The translations under genes were made by a program, and so were the position numbers. DNA of 64,000 nt from JBJXHN01 sp046233135 (GTDB lineage: Bacteria > Pseudomonadota > Alphaproteobacteria > Rhodospirillales > Rhodospirillaceae): NCBI GenBank assembly GCA_046233135.1, contig JBJXHN010000004.1, positions 682,001 to 746,000 of the forward strand. The letters are read 5' to 3'. Under the pieces are notes generated by a model that was given only the letters and a program-made list of their open reading frames with translations, searched no databases and was not told where the DNA came from. Position 1 is the stretch's first letter. Each line of letters starts with the position of its first letter. Shown here one piece after another: positions 17,104 to 27,046 of this stretch.

Positions 17104-20100
17104 GTGATAGAGGCTGGAACGAATGGAGCTGTTGCCTCCAACGCCGGCGACGATTTCCATGTTCTGTGGGCCGCCCGCGAGATCCTGCGGCTGATCGATG
17201 TTCAAAGCGAATGGCAGGCAGTCACGGTTGAAGGACTGCCCCTGGATGACCGGCATAAAGCAGAGGTCGGCGAGCATGGCCAGATTGCAGATGTCACTCT
17301 TTGCCGGGAGGAAGAGGGCAGAGCGGTTTATCGCTATCTGCAACTGAAGTATTCCACCGCCAATCCGGGCCAGCCCTGGACCTGGTCCAGATTGCTGAAG
17401 ACCCGGTCTTCGAAAAAGGCAGACAGCAGTCTTCTTGGAAGACTCGCCGCTTTGATGGCGGGCGTCGGTTTCCAGGGGGATTTTGCCATCGTCAGCAATC
17501 AACCGCTGTGTCCAGAGGTCAGGGCGGATGTGGAACAGTTGATTGCCTGCGACGACACCGGGGAGACCCCCGATCCGGATCTGGTTGCAAAGCTGACATC
17601 CGGGCTTGGCCTGGATTTGCCGACGGTGGTGAAGGTTCTGCGGCGGTGGGACCTGTCGGGCTTCTCCGCCTCCACCCGTCTGCGTATGGAAACAGAGCTT
17701 CTTCTGAAACTCTCCTCCTCATACGACGCTGACGCCCGCGACCGGGTTGTGCGGCTGCAAAGCCGTGTTGCCCAACTCATGCTGCCGGAGAACCGGGGGA
17801 AGGAGACCGTTCGGCGCCAAGATGTGCTGGCCTGGCTGGGGATAAGCTATGAAGGGATGCTCTATCCCGCGCCGTCGAAGATCAAAGCGGCCAATCCCTA
17901 CCTGGCTCGCCAGGCCGCCGCCGCGTTGGCGGAGAGGATCCTTGGCAACCGGACCCGCCCCTTGCGTCTTCATGCTGCCGGGGGGTGTGGCAAGACCAGC
18001 GTGCTATGCAACCTGAAAGCCCTGCTGCCGGCAGGGTCCGAGGTCGTTCTGTACGATTGCTATGGGGGCGGGCTGTTTCTTGCCTCCGATCAGAAGCGGC
18101 ACCTTCCGCAGCAGGCCTTCACGCAGGTGGGGAACGAACTGGCGGCGCGTTTCAGGACACCGCTTCTCATGAACCATGGCGCCGGTGACGATATGTTCAC
18201 CGCCTTTCGGAATCGTGTGAGCATCGCAGCCGGACTGCTTGCGGAGCGTCATCCGGACGCCGTTCTCGTGCTGTGCTTCGATGCGGTCGATAACGCCCGG
18301 AAAGGCGCGCTTCGTTGGTTCGAAGGCTGTTTCGTCGATCTGCTCAGTCAGGCCTCCGGCTGGCCTGACAATGTGCGGGTTGTTGTCAGCTGCCGGACGG
18401 CGCGCCTCGACGAGGTGGGGGATGCGGGTCTGTTCGAGGATGTGGAACTCGACCCCTTCAGCGTGGACGAAGTCAAAGAGCTTGTCGCCCTGTGGCACCC
18501 GACCTGGACCAGGGATGTCGCAGAGAGGCTCCATGATTTGACCGGCGCCGTGCCCCGCCGGATTATCTATGCCATTGACGGCCTGCCGAGTGATGGTGCG
18601 GCGCAGGCAATCGACCGGCTGATGCCCAAGGAAACGGGGATCAACCCGCTGTTTGAGCAAAGGATTGCCGAGGCTGGCCGCCATCTGGGGGATGACAAAA
18701 GGGTCTGGCGGGTGCTTGATGCCCTGGCCCGTCTTCCCCGGCCCGTTCCCGGTCATATCCTGACGGCCCTGGCTGCGATCACTCCCGAAGAGCTTCGGGA
18801 TATTGCGGCGGATGTGGGCGGATTCGTCGAACATCGGGACGGCTGGTCCTTCCACGATGAAGACTTCGAAGCCTTCGTGATTGACCGGCCGGGCAGCGAG
18901 GGGGCCGCGCTGCTGACAGAGGCGGCGGATCTGCTGTGGGACGAGAGAGGCCGGGACCGGTATGCCGCCATAACCCTTGCCGAGGTGCTGGCCGCCGCCG
19001 ACCGGTTGGATCGGCTGTATGCGCTGGTCCATGAAAAGGATGAGGCTTCGGACTGCCTGTCGGACCCGGAGCAGCAGTTCACGTTTGTCCGCCGGTTCGG
19101 GTTTGCGATCCGCTGCTGCCGTCAGGCATCGGACATCGTGACCGCCTGCAAGCTGCTGATCGCCTCGGCAGAAGCCCTGGGGCGGATACGGCGGCTGGAA
19201 GACCTGATCGTCGACAACCTCGATCTTTCCGTCCGGTATATCGGTGATGAGGCCTTCCGGCTGGTGATGCATGAACAACGGTATCGGGACAAGCGGTCAC
19301 GCCTGTGGATTGAACTTGCTCGTCAGGCCGTAGTGGTTGGCAAGATCAATAGTGCGCGGGAGCATGTCTACAGGGCGGACGCCGATCTGAAAGAGGTTGA
19401 GAGAACCGCACCTCAGGACGACTTTCCGTTTCAGGTCAGCGATGCTGCTTCAAAGTATGAGGTCGTTTCGGCCATCAGGGGCGATGAAACTGTCTTCGAC
19501 GCCTTATTCGAAGAATATCAGAAGGGTGTTTCCCTTCCCGTGTTCCAGATCCTGGCCGAACGGGCAGCTGGTCGCGACGCCGATGTTCTTGGAAAGATCG
19601 TGGCGAAAGAAGAGTTGGCGCCGGCGGTTCTCGCTCCTGTCATGGCTGCGGCCCTGCTCGCCGGGATTGATATTCAGTCCGACGCCATGCGTGCCGGGCT
19701 CTATCAGCTTGCCCAGCTTTCACCCCTATCGATACCGCAGGTCATCGGGGATGAAGGGGTGTATCCGTCCGTATTGTCGTGGCACGAAGCGGTCCTTCTG
19801 ATCGTTGAATGCGCGGTCTTTCATCGCGATTTTCATTCGGTGGTTGATCAGATTCTCGGGCTTGTTTTCCCTCGGCCCGAGCTTGCAGAGGTCCATCAAC
19901 TCTACCGTTTGCGTACGGCCGGTGAGCGTTATGCACGGGTACATGCGCTGCGCGAGCATATCGCCGGAACAGAAGAAAGCGTGTCGGAATGGCTTCCTCC
20001 CCGACGAACGCCGGTGGCTGCCGGTTCGCGGAAACAGCGGGCAGGGCGGGGGACCACGCCAGAGGACAGTTGGAACGATACTCTGCAAGAAACGGTATCC

Positions 20101-23100
20101 GTTTATTCCGCTATGGTGGATGTCGCGCGCACCGTCCTGGCAGCACTCACATCAGACCCAGAGGACTCCTGGCAGAAGGTCGCCGGGGCATTCGACACCT
20201 ATCGTCCTGGCGCAATCCGGTCGGGACGGGAAGTGAGAACAGGTCTCCTGCTGCGGACCTACCTTGTCCACACGACCCTGCGTGGAAAGATTGAAACGTC
20301 TTTTATCCGGGACGTCTGCGCGGTCGCGGGGCAGGGGGGTATAAGTGCGGTCCGGAGGGCACAGGACTACGCCAAGACCCTGTCTATGATCCCGGGCGTC
20401 CACGATGTGGTTCTCGATTTTCTGACGGCGCTTGCCAAAGAGATTTCGGGGCAGGCTTTTCGGGCGAAGGATCGCGTCGATCTACTGACGGAGACGGCGC
20501 GCATTGCCCAGCCGCTCGACAACGATTTGGCGAAGTGTTTGTTTGATGAGGCCGTCAAGGCCACCAAGGACCTTGATTTCGAAGTACAGGGTGCATTGGC
20601 AGCGGCAGCGGCCATCGCCATGGCGGGGCTGGAGGGAACCCACAATGACACGGCGGGGCTGGCCTTCCGATTCTGTAATACCATCGGGTCCGTGGTCGAA
20701 TCCCTGGGGCTGGAGGATCACGAAGAAGCGCACCAGTTTGCAGGGTGGGTTGCGGCAACCAATCTGCCGGCGGGTCTGGCGGTGGCAGTGCGCTGGCATG
20801 ATCGCGGTTTCGGGGCGTTTGACGAGACTCTGCCGGCCATTCTCGGGACCGGCACCGGCCTGACGCTTGCGCAGCGGGCAGCCCTGGGAACGCTGGCATC
20901 GGCGGACCATTGGGACCTGCCGGGTGTGGTGGGGCAGGAGAGATCATTACCCCTGTGGTTTGTTCGCCTGGCCCTTGCGGATTTGCGACGGCAGGGTGAC
21001 GTTGATGCGTTCCTGGAAGGCTTCAGCTTTCTGCAAGGCCGGGCCGGGCGGGAGGTGGCCGTTCTGCTTGCTTCGGAACGGCCCTTGCGGGATTTGCTGG
21101 CAGGATGGGCTGCCGTTACACCCCCTGAAGACCGATTCGAACCCGACCCGGCAGAGGAGAAAACGCAAGGCGGTGCGCCAGGGGCGCCCGCTGCCGATCC
21201 GCTCCGGGACGAGGCCGGTATTCGCCGGGCTCTCGACGCCGGGGATGCCGAGGGCCGTTGGACAGCCGAATTTTTCCTGCAAACGGCCCGGCGGGTCGAA
21301 AGCCGGGCTCATCGCGTGCTGTTTCTCAATGCGGCAGTGGAGGTGGCCGGGACGGATGCGTCGTTCGGGCAAGCCATCCCCGATATCCTCGCGCTCTGGT
21401 CGGACTATCCTCCGGTCACGACGTGGTTGCGGAAAACTCTACCCGGATATATCGCGCGAGCACTGATCGGTTTCTTTCCATGGGGGTACGACGATCACCG
21501 GGTCTTGGACGGGGCGCTCCAGGCAACCGGACTCTCCGCTGTGGAGCAGGCCAACGTTGTGCTTGAAGGCATCGAGCGCCAGGGCGAACGGATTCCTGTC
21601 CGGTTGCTGTACGCCCTGATCGGCGCGGTCGCGGCCCGCGTGCCCAAAGACCAGCGAAGGCCGCTGTTTGAAGCGCTTCTGGCACAGATGGATGAGCGCG
21701 TGACGCATGACGCGATCGTCCGGCTACCAGAGACACATGTTCCGGAACATCTGTCTGAGGCTGTCGCGAATACGGTTTTCGCCGCGATGGGCGATGTGGA
21801 CAGGCGGGTGAACTGGCGTGGCTGTCATGCGGCGCTGGTCCTCTTTCGGGCAGGGGATCCCGCCTGGGACGTTCTGGTGTCCTGCCTGGCGCACGAAGGG
21901 CAGGAGGTCTTCAAGGGGCAGCCATTTTATCGCTACGGCGCGCTGGAACAGCTGATGGTGACGCTTCAGCGGGCGGCTGCGGAAAACCCGGTGGCTTTGG
22001 CTCCGCACAAGGGGCTGGTCCTGGAGACCATCCGTCGGGAATGCCACGTGATCGTGCGCGAACTGGGCCGGTCCGTACTGCTGGCGCTGGACACCGCCGG
22101 CGCTGCCGCGCTGGATCCGGAAGAGCGGGACTTTGTTGAAAGACTGAACCGGAGCCAGTTGCCGCCGGTGGAGAGGCCTGAAGGTCTGAACAGCTTTGGG
22201 TCGGATTCCGATACCCGGGAGGGACGCCAATACAGTTTCGACTGGGTCGATGGGATCCCGTATTGGTATAAGCCTGTTGCACGCATGTTCGATTTGCCGA
22301 TGAACGATTTCCTCGACCGGTTGGAAAACTGGATCCATGGCCGATGGGGCTATGGAAAGACGAGTGCCTATTGGAAAAATGAGCCTCGGCTTAGGCGTCT
22401 GGGGCGTGCCCAATGGGGCGCTTCACGGCGGCACGGCTCTCGGCCGACAATCGAGCGGCTCAGCTATCATGTCGAATGGCACGCCATGATGTGTGCCGTT
22501 GGTGAATTGATCGAAGAGCGGCCGTTGGTGGGGCTAGCGGAGTGGGAGTGGGAGGGAAGCTCGTTTACATATTGGATATCACAAAAGTTGCCGATGATCA
22601 GTCCGCACTGGCTGGCCGACATGCGGACATCTCCACCAGAGGAAGCACGGTTTTGGGGCCACGCTCCGGCGTCCTTTCCAAGCCTTGGGTGGTGGACGGA
22701 AGAGCGTGCAACGGCTGTCCGCGCCTGGAGGACCACGATACCGTCGGATGTGTTCGATGCCGAAGTGGAGGTGGCGGGCGAGATCGCCGTCGCGGCAGAT
22801 TTCGCGCTGCGTTGGGATAACGCTGTCCAACGGGTTTTTATTGAATCGGCACTGGTGACACCTGAGACGGCAATCGCGCTCGCCAGGGCGCTCGTGAGTG
22901 CCAGGGATCACCGGGATTTCGCGTTTCCCGATGCGCTTCATCACGAGGATATCGATATCCCTGGATTTGAACTTGAGGCGTGGCTTTGTCGTGAGGATCG
23001 TGATTCGCGAGGTGACGGGTTCGATGTACGTCGTGGCGCTGTCGCAGACATCCCCATTTCCCCGATAGCGAAAACCTGCGGGGAGGCATGGACATTCGAT

Positions 23101-23319
23101 GTCGAGCAGTCCGCCTGGCAAACGCTGGATCACCGGACGGCGATATCGATCTCCCAATGGGGCCAGGACTCGGGTGAGGGGGGGCATGGATGGCAGGCGT
23201 TGGCGGATCGGCAGATGCTGACGGGCCTGCTCGAACGGCAGGGGCGCAGCCTGATCATTTATGTGGAGATCCGCCGCAATCTTAAGGATTCCGATACCGA
23301 CGACGCCCCCACACACTAG
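17104..23319 (+). CDS. Avs-like STAND NTPase with N-terminal PD-(D/E)xK-type nuclease domain
   Basis: A 2071-residue single-gene protein. The N-terminal about 190 residues resemble DUF4297/Cap4-type nucleases: Glu43, Asp63 and Gln80-Leu-Lys82 fit the E-D-QxK arrangement. A STAND-type NTPase follows, with the P-loop G-G-C-G-K-T-S (Lys297), a Walker B strand ending at Asp393 in C-F-D-A-V-D, and a sensor strand V-V-V-S-C-R. The remaining about 1500 residues are helical with no familiar domain, as in the target-sensing part of Avs (AVAST) proteins, which recognise phage terminase or portal and then cut DNA. Base composition is visibly less GC-rich than its neighbours, fitting transfer. The GTG at 17104 has a G-rich ribosome-binding site (GGGGGGGA). 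The family call is inferred from architecture. Confidence 0.7.
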   Translation: MIEAGTNGAVASNAGDDFHVLWAAREILRLIDVQSEWQAVTVEGLPLDDRHKAEVGEHGQIADVTLCREEEGRAVYRYLQLKYSTANPGQPWTWSRLLKTRSSKKADSSLLGRLAALMAGVGFQGDFAIVSNQPLCPEVRADVEQLIACDDTGETPDPDLVAKLTSGLGLDLPTVVKVLRRWDLSGFSASTRLRMETELLLKLSSSYDADARDRVVRLQSRVAQLMLPENRGKETVRRQDVLAWLGISYEGMLYPAPSKIKAANPYLARQAAAALAERILGNRTRPLRLHAAGGCGKTSVLCNLKALLPAGSEVVLYDCYGGGLFLASDQKRHLPQQAFTQVGNELAARFRTPLLMNHGAGDDMFTAFRNRVSIAAGLLAERHPDAVLVLCFDAVDNARKGALRWFEGCFVDLLSQASGWPDNVRVVVSCRTARLDEVGDAGLFEDVELDPFSVDEVKELVALWHPTWTRDVAERLHDLTGAVPRRIIYAIDGLPSDGAAQAIDRLMPKETGINPLFEQRIAEAGRHLGDDKRVWRVLDALARLPRPVPGHILTALAAITPEELRDIAADVGGFVEHRDGWSFHDEDFEAFVIDRPGSEGAALLTEAADLLWDERGRDRYAAITLAEVLAAADRLDRLYALVHEKDEASDCLSDPEQQFTFVRRFGFAIRCCRQASDIVTACKLLIASAEALGRIRRLEDLIVDNLDLSVRYIGDEAFRLVMHEQRYRDKRSRLWIELARQAVVVGKINSAREHVYRADADLKEVERTAPQDDFPFQVSDAASKYEVVSAIRGDETVFDALFEEYQKGVSLPVFQILAERAAGRDADVLGKIVAKEELAPAVLAPVMAAALLAGIDIQSDAMRAGLYQLAQLSPLSIPQVIGDEGVYPSVLSWHEAVLLIVECAVFHRDFHSVVDQILGLVFPRPELAEVHQLYRLRTAGERYARVHALREHIAGTEESVSEWLPPRRTPVAAGSRKQRAGRGTTPEDSWNDTLQETVSVYSAMVDVARTVLAALTSDPEDSWQKVAGAFDTYRPGAIRSGREVRTGLLLRTYLVHTTLRGKIETSFIRDVCAVAGQGGISAVRRAQDYAKTLSMIPGVHDVVLDFLTALAKEISGQAFRAKDRVDLLTETARIAQPLDNDLAKCLFDEAVKATKDLDFEVQGALAAAAAIAMAGLEGTHNDTAGLAFRFCNTIGSVVESLGLEDHEEAHQFAGWVAATNLPAGLAVAVRWHDRGFGAFDETLPAILGTGTGLTLAQRAALGTLASADHWDLPGVVGQERSLPLWFVRLALADLRRQGDVDAFLEGFSFLQGRAGREVAVLLASERPLRDLLAGWAAVTPPEDRFEPDPAEEKTQGGAPGAPAADPLRDEAGIRRALDAGDAEGRWTAEFFLQTARRVESRAHRVLFLNAAVEVAGTDASFGQAIPDILALWSDYPPVTTWLRKTLPGYIARALIGFFPWGYDDHRVLDGALQATGLSAVEQANVVLEGIERQGERIPVRLLYALIGAVAARVPKDQRRPLFEALLAQMDERVTHDAIVRLPETHVPEHLSEAVANTVFAAMGDVDRRVNWRGCHAALVLFRAGDPAWDVLVSCLAHEGQEVFKGQPFYRYGALEQLMVTLQRAAAENPVALAPHKGLVLETIRRECHVIVRELGRSVLLALDTAGAAALDPEERDFVERLNRSQLPPVERPEGLNSFGSDSDTREGRQYSFDWVDGIPYWYKPVARMFDLPMNDFLDRLENWIHGRWGYGKTSAYWKNEPRLRRLGRAQWGASRRHGSRPTIERLSYHVEWHAMMCAVGELIEERPLVGLAEWEWEGSSFTYWISQKLPMISPHWLADMRTSPPEEARFWGHAPASFPSLGWWTEERATAVRAWRTTIPSDVFDAEVEVAGEIAVAADFALRWDNAVQRVFIESALVTPETAIALARALVSARDHRDFAFPDALHHEDIDIPGFELEAWLCREDRDSRGDGFDVRRGAVADIPISPIAKTCGEAWTFDVEQSAWQTLDHRTAISISQWGQDSGEGGHGWQALADRQMLTGLLERQGRSLIIYVEIRRNLKDSDTDDAPTH

Positions 23320-23565
23320 CGGCTTTATGTCCTGAATGCTGTCGGCGAACTAACGCGGGTAGACCGCCGTCGCCGGGACCTGGGGCGTTACCTGGTCCGA
23401 CGCCAGGGGTTGGCCAGAAGCGTGGACACGCTGGGGCGCTGGATCCTGCATCGTATCGCCGAGCTGGAAGGGCTGTTGCAGGACGCAAAAGACGAAGAAC
23501 GCGACGGGATCGCGGCGCGGATGGTCGCTTTGTGCAAGCTGTTCTATCAGCGCGGCTATCTTTGA
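23320..23565 (+). pseudogene. 81-codon open frame directly after, and in frame with, the STAND gene stop
   Basis: After the TAG at 23317-23319 the same frame stays open for 81 codons to a TGA at 23563. The translation is a believable helical, charged polypeptide (ending K-L-F-Y-Q-R-G-Y-L) with coding-like codon use, but it has no ATG. The only starts in frame are a TTG and a GTG near the middle. It may be the 3' remnant of a gene broken by insertion of the STAND gene, an extension reached by readthrough or lost by a nonsense change, or a short gene from the internal GTG. I do not recognise the family. Confidence 0.35.
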
Positions 23566-23575
23566 TCTCAGGCCG

Positions 23576-25951
23576 CTACATCCCCGAAACCTCTCCCCCT
23601 TCCCCCACCCCCCGCGCCCGCAGGTTCTGCAGTTCGGCGGTGGCGGCGATCCAGTCCAGCGGGCGACTATACAGATAACCCTGGTGCAGATGGCAGCCCG
23701 CCTGGGTCAGCCAGGCCGCCTGGTCCGGACGCTCCACGCCCTCGGCGATGACCGACAGCTTCAGTTCCGCCGCCAGCGCCACCATCGACCGCAGGATCGC
23801 CGTGTCGTCCGTGTTCGCCGGCAACTCGGCAATGAAAGTCTTGTCCATCTTGATGCCGTCGATCGGGAATTTCCGCAGGTAGGACAGCGACGCGAACCCC
23901 GTGCCGAAGTCGTCGATCAGGATCCCCACGCCAAGCCCCCGCAGCTCTCGCAGGGCCGCGATGGTCTCGTCCGTCGGGCGCATCATCGTACCCTCGGTGA
24001 TCTCCAGCGCCAGAAGCTCGGGGCGCACCCCCGTGTCGCGAATCACCCCACGCACCAGAGGCACCAGGCGCCCCGTCTCGAAATGGCGGGCGGAAATGTT
24101 GATCGACAGGCGCGGCACCTCGGCAAAGGCGTCCTGCCACTGACGGGCCTGGAGACAGGCCGCCTTCAGGACCCATCGGTCCAGGGCGTCGTGAAGGCCG
24201 CTCTGCTCGGCGAACGGCATGAATTCTTCCGCAGATATGGCGCCGCGCACCGGATGTTGCCAGCGCACCAGCGCCTCGAACCCCACGACCCGGTTGGTGC
24301 GGCCGTCCACTTGCGGCTGCCACAGCAGGGACATGGCGTCCTTCACCAGCGCTTCGCGCAGAGAATGCTCCAGCGACAGCAGCTCCCGCGCCCGTTCGCT
24401 GATCACCCCGTCGAAGAACTGCAGGGCGTTGCCGCCCATCGCCTTGGTGTGGTTCATCGCCGCATCCGCCTGGCCCAGCAGGGTGTCCAGCGTCCGGCTG
24501 TCGTCCGGGAACAGGGCCACCCCGAAGCTCGCTTCCACATAGGTCGGCCCCTTGGACAGGTCGAAGGGCGCGTCGAAGGCCCGGCGCAGGCGGTCCACCG
24601 CGTCCTGCAATTGCCCCGTATTGCCGTCCAGTCCGCCCATCAGCACCACGAACTCGTCACCGCCGAAGCGCGCGAGAACATCCGCCGGGCCATGCAGCTC
24701 GGTCAGGCGTTTCGCGACCTCGCGCAGCAGCAGGTCGCCTTCCGCCCGTCCCACGGACTCGTTGATCGCCTTGAAGCGGTCGAGGTCCACAACCACGACC
24801 ACCGCCTTGCGGCCGTCCCGCTCGCTCTGGGCCAGGATCGCCCCGGCCAGTAACTCGAACAGAGTGCGGTTGGGCAGGTCGGTCAGGGTGTCGTAGTGAG
24901 CCAGGCGGGTCAGGCGGCCCTGGAGGGTATCGAAGGCCCGCGCCAGACTGCCGATCTCGTCATTGCGCCCTACCGCCAGCCGCGATTCCATGTCGCCGGT
25001 ATCGGTCAGACGGGTGATGTGCTCCTCCAGCGCCCGTAGCGGCGCCGCCACCGTGCTGCGCGCCACCAGCCAGAAGATCAGCACGATCACCAGCCCGCCC
25101 CCGGCCGCCGCCAGACCGGCCGTTGCCACCGCCCGCTCCCCGGCGGGTTCCACCAGCTTGGCGAAGCGGCTGGAAATCACCGCCAGCGGTGCGCCGTCCA
25201 GGCCGTCTAGCCGTGTCCAGACCAAGACCGCGTCCTGATCGCCACCCAAGGCCGCCACCCGGACCGGATCGCCGCGCCCGGCCAGCAGGGCGGCAACTTC
25301 TTCGGGCTGTTTGGTATCGTTCTCGTTTGAGGTCCACAGGCGGGCGGACACGTTGGTGGCCGGCTCCACATGGGTGTCCAGAACATAGCGCAGGAACCGC
25401 CCCATGATCAGGATACCGCGCGGCGGCCCCTCTTCGGCACTGGTCAGCACCGGCCGGGAAGACACCAGGAGCGGTCCCCGGCCGGTGGCCATCAGCCCGC
25501 GTACGCCATCCCCTGTGGTCAGGGCGGCCATCAGGGGGTGGGTGGGGGACAGGCCTTCTTCTATTTCCGGCAGCGGCTGCCGCTCGTCGAAGTCGGCTGA
25601 CCAGGCGACGGTCCATACCGGCCGTCCCCGGGTGTCGATCAGGGCGAAGATATGCAGCACCCCGTCAATAAAAGTGGAATCGACCAGATTGGACGCTTCA
25701 TAGTCTTCGTTCCGGTCGGCGATATAGGTGTAGGTATCGGTCCAGGATGCCCAATCGTGCGCCAGACGGTCCAGGCTGTCGCGCTCGGCATCCAGGGATC
25801 CGGTGACCGTGGCCATGCGTTCCCGGGTGATCTGTTCTTCCAGATCGAGGAAGGCCGGCCGCACCACCGTCAGCAGGGTGGCGCCCACGACCAAGGCGAG
25901 TGCGACGAGAAGGAGGGCTGACAGAATGGCGATTTTGGTCCGAACCAACAT
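23576..25951 (-). CDS. Membrane GGDEF-EAL protein with CHASE4-like sensor
   Basis: A 791-residue bifunctional c-di-GMP protein. It has TM1 (about 5-28), a periplasmic domain of CHASE4 type (A-H-D-W-A-S-W-T-D-T-Y motif near residue 65) to about 265, TM2 (about 275-297), HAMP (about 300-350), GGDEF (about 355-520; active-site F-G-G-D-E-F intact) and EAL (about 535-780; F-E-A-L-V-R-W, D-D-F-G-T-G and A-E-G-V-E intact). Both cyclase and phosphodiesterase motifs look competent. The ATG at 25951 has GGAG at a good distance; a TTG 84 bases upstream is less likely. It is transcribed towards the STAND gene. Confidence 0.9.
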   Translation of the reverse strand: MLVRTKIAILSALLLVALALVVGATLLTVVRPAFLDLEEQITRERMATVTGSLDAERDSLDRLAHDWASWTDTYTYIADRNEDYEASNLVDSTFIDGVLHIFALIDTRGRPVWTVAWSADFDERQPLPEIEEGLSPTHPLMAALTTGDGVRGLMATGRGPLLVSSRPVLTSAEEGPPRGILIMGRFLRYVLDTHVEPATNVSARLWTSNENDTKQPEEVAALLAGRGDPVRVAALGGDQDAVLVWTRLDGLDGAPLAVISSRFAKLVEPAGERAVATAGLAAAGGGLVIVLIFWLVARSTVAAPLRALEEHITRLTDTGDMESRLAVGRNDEIGSLARAFDTLQGRLTRLAHYDTLTDLPNRTLFELLAGAILAQSERDGRKAVVVVVDLDRFKAINESVGRAEGDLLLREVAKRLTELHGPADVLARFGGDEFVVLMGGLDGNTGQLQDAVDRLRRAFDAPFDLSKGPTYVEASFGVALFPDDSRTLDTLLGQADAAMNHTKAMGGNALQFFDGVISERARELLSLEHSLREALVKDAMSLLWQPQVDGRTNRVVGFEALVRWQHPVRGAISAEEFMPFAEQSGLHDALDRWVLKAACLQARQWQDAFAEVPRLSINISARHFETGRLVPLVRGVIRDTGVRPELLALEITEGTMMRPTDETIAALRELRGLGVGILIDDFGTGFASLSYLRKFPIDGIKMDKTFIAELPANTDDTAILRSMVALAAELKLSVIAEGVERPDQAAWLTQAGCHLHQGYLYSRPLDWIAATAELQNLRARGVGEGGEVSGM

Positions 25952-26148
25952 GTAAGCGCTCCGAGGTCGACCGAGGCGTGCGAAGGGGGCCGCCGGTCGA
26001 TAACGAGAATCCGGATAGAGAGTTTCGTTGATCAAACCCCTGGGTCAAGTCCATGGTGCTGTCCGAACGGCTTCGCTCTGAAGGATATAGCCATTCAGGC
26101 GCAGGCCGTAAGGGGGAGGAGGTCAGGCAAGATGGGGAGGGACCGATC

Positions 26149-26790
26149 ATGACCGGAAATTTTGATCCGACGGCGCGGGATCTGCTGCTGATCGTCGATG
26201 TGCAATTGGATTTCTGCCCGGGCGGTGCCCTGGCGGTGGCCGATGGGGATGCGGTGGTGCCGGTGATCAACCGTCTGGCCGGGCGATTCGAGACCGTGGT
26301 GCTGACCCAGGACTGGCATCCGGTGGGTCATTCCTCCTTCGCGTCCCGCCATCCTGGGCGCAATCCCTTCGACATGACCGAAATGCCCTACGGCCCCCAG
26401 GTGCTGTGGCCGGATCATTGCGTCCAGGGCTCGGCGGGGGCCGGGTTCCATCCGGACCTGGACACGGACCGGGCGCAACTGGTGGTGCGCAAGGGGATTC
26501 GTCCCGGCATCGACAGCTATTCCGCCCTGTACGAGAACGACCGGGTCACCCCCACCGGCCTGCTGGGGTGGATGCAGGAACGCAAGATACACCGGGTGGT
26601 CTGTGCCGGTCTGGCCTACGACTTCTGCGTCCGCTATTCGGCGGAAGACTGCGCCCGCCAGGGATTCGAAACCCTGGTGGTCGGAGACGCCTGCCGTGCC
26701 GTGGCCATGCCCGGAACCGTGGAGGCCGCCGAGGAGTCGTTCCGCGCGCTCGGTATCCCGGTGGTGGAAAGTGCGACCCTGCTGGGCTGA
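26149..26790 (+). CDS. pncA: Nicotinamidase
   Basis: A 213-residue cysteine hydrolase of the isochorismatase-like family that converts nicotinamide to nicotinate for NAD salvage. The catalytic triad is Asp17, Lys115 and Cys160 (A-Y-D-F-C-V). The metal-binding residues Asp55, His57 and His90 are present in D-W-H-P-V-G-H and W-P-D-H-C-V-Q-G. The length matches PncA. Start ATG 26149 follows GGGGAGGGA. In a genome with DraT and a SIR2-like protein, both NAD consumers releasing nicotinamide, recycling is relevant, but no operon link is visible. Confidence 0.93.
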   Translation: MTGNFDPTARDLLLIVDVQLDFCPGGALAVADGDAVVPVINRLAGRFETVVLTQDWHPVGHSSFASRHPGRNPFDMTEMPYGPQVLWPDHCVQGSAGAGFHPDLDTDRAQLVVRKGIRPGIDSYSALYENDRVTPTGLLGWMQERKIHRVVCAGLAYDFCVRYSAEDCARQGFETLVVGDACRAVAMPGTVEAAEESFRALGIPVVESATLLG

Positions 26791-27046
26791 CGGCGGGTGA
26801 ACGGCCTGGCCGGCGGAGGAGAACCTTGCTTCCGGCGCCGGTTTGCTGTAGGTATTGAACCATGACTGACATGCAATACATCGGCGCGCAGCGAATTACT
26901 GGCCCAGTCCTCGGTTGAGGGCTGGGACCCAAATTTGCATGCCGGCCGGTCCCCGGGGGGATCGGCTTCCGATGTCGCGGCTTGCAGTGCGGAGCGCCCG
27001 AATACAGGGGTGCCGGCTGTCGCCGAAGTTGCCATGGATGGTCAAA

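Noticed and set aside
26862..26918. 17-codon ORF upstream of the ACT-domain gene as an attenuator leader peptide
   Set aside because: It is not enriched in one amino acid, has a weak ribosome-binding site, and no clear terminator/antiterminator pair follows.
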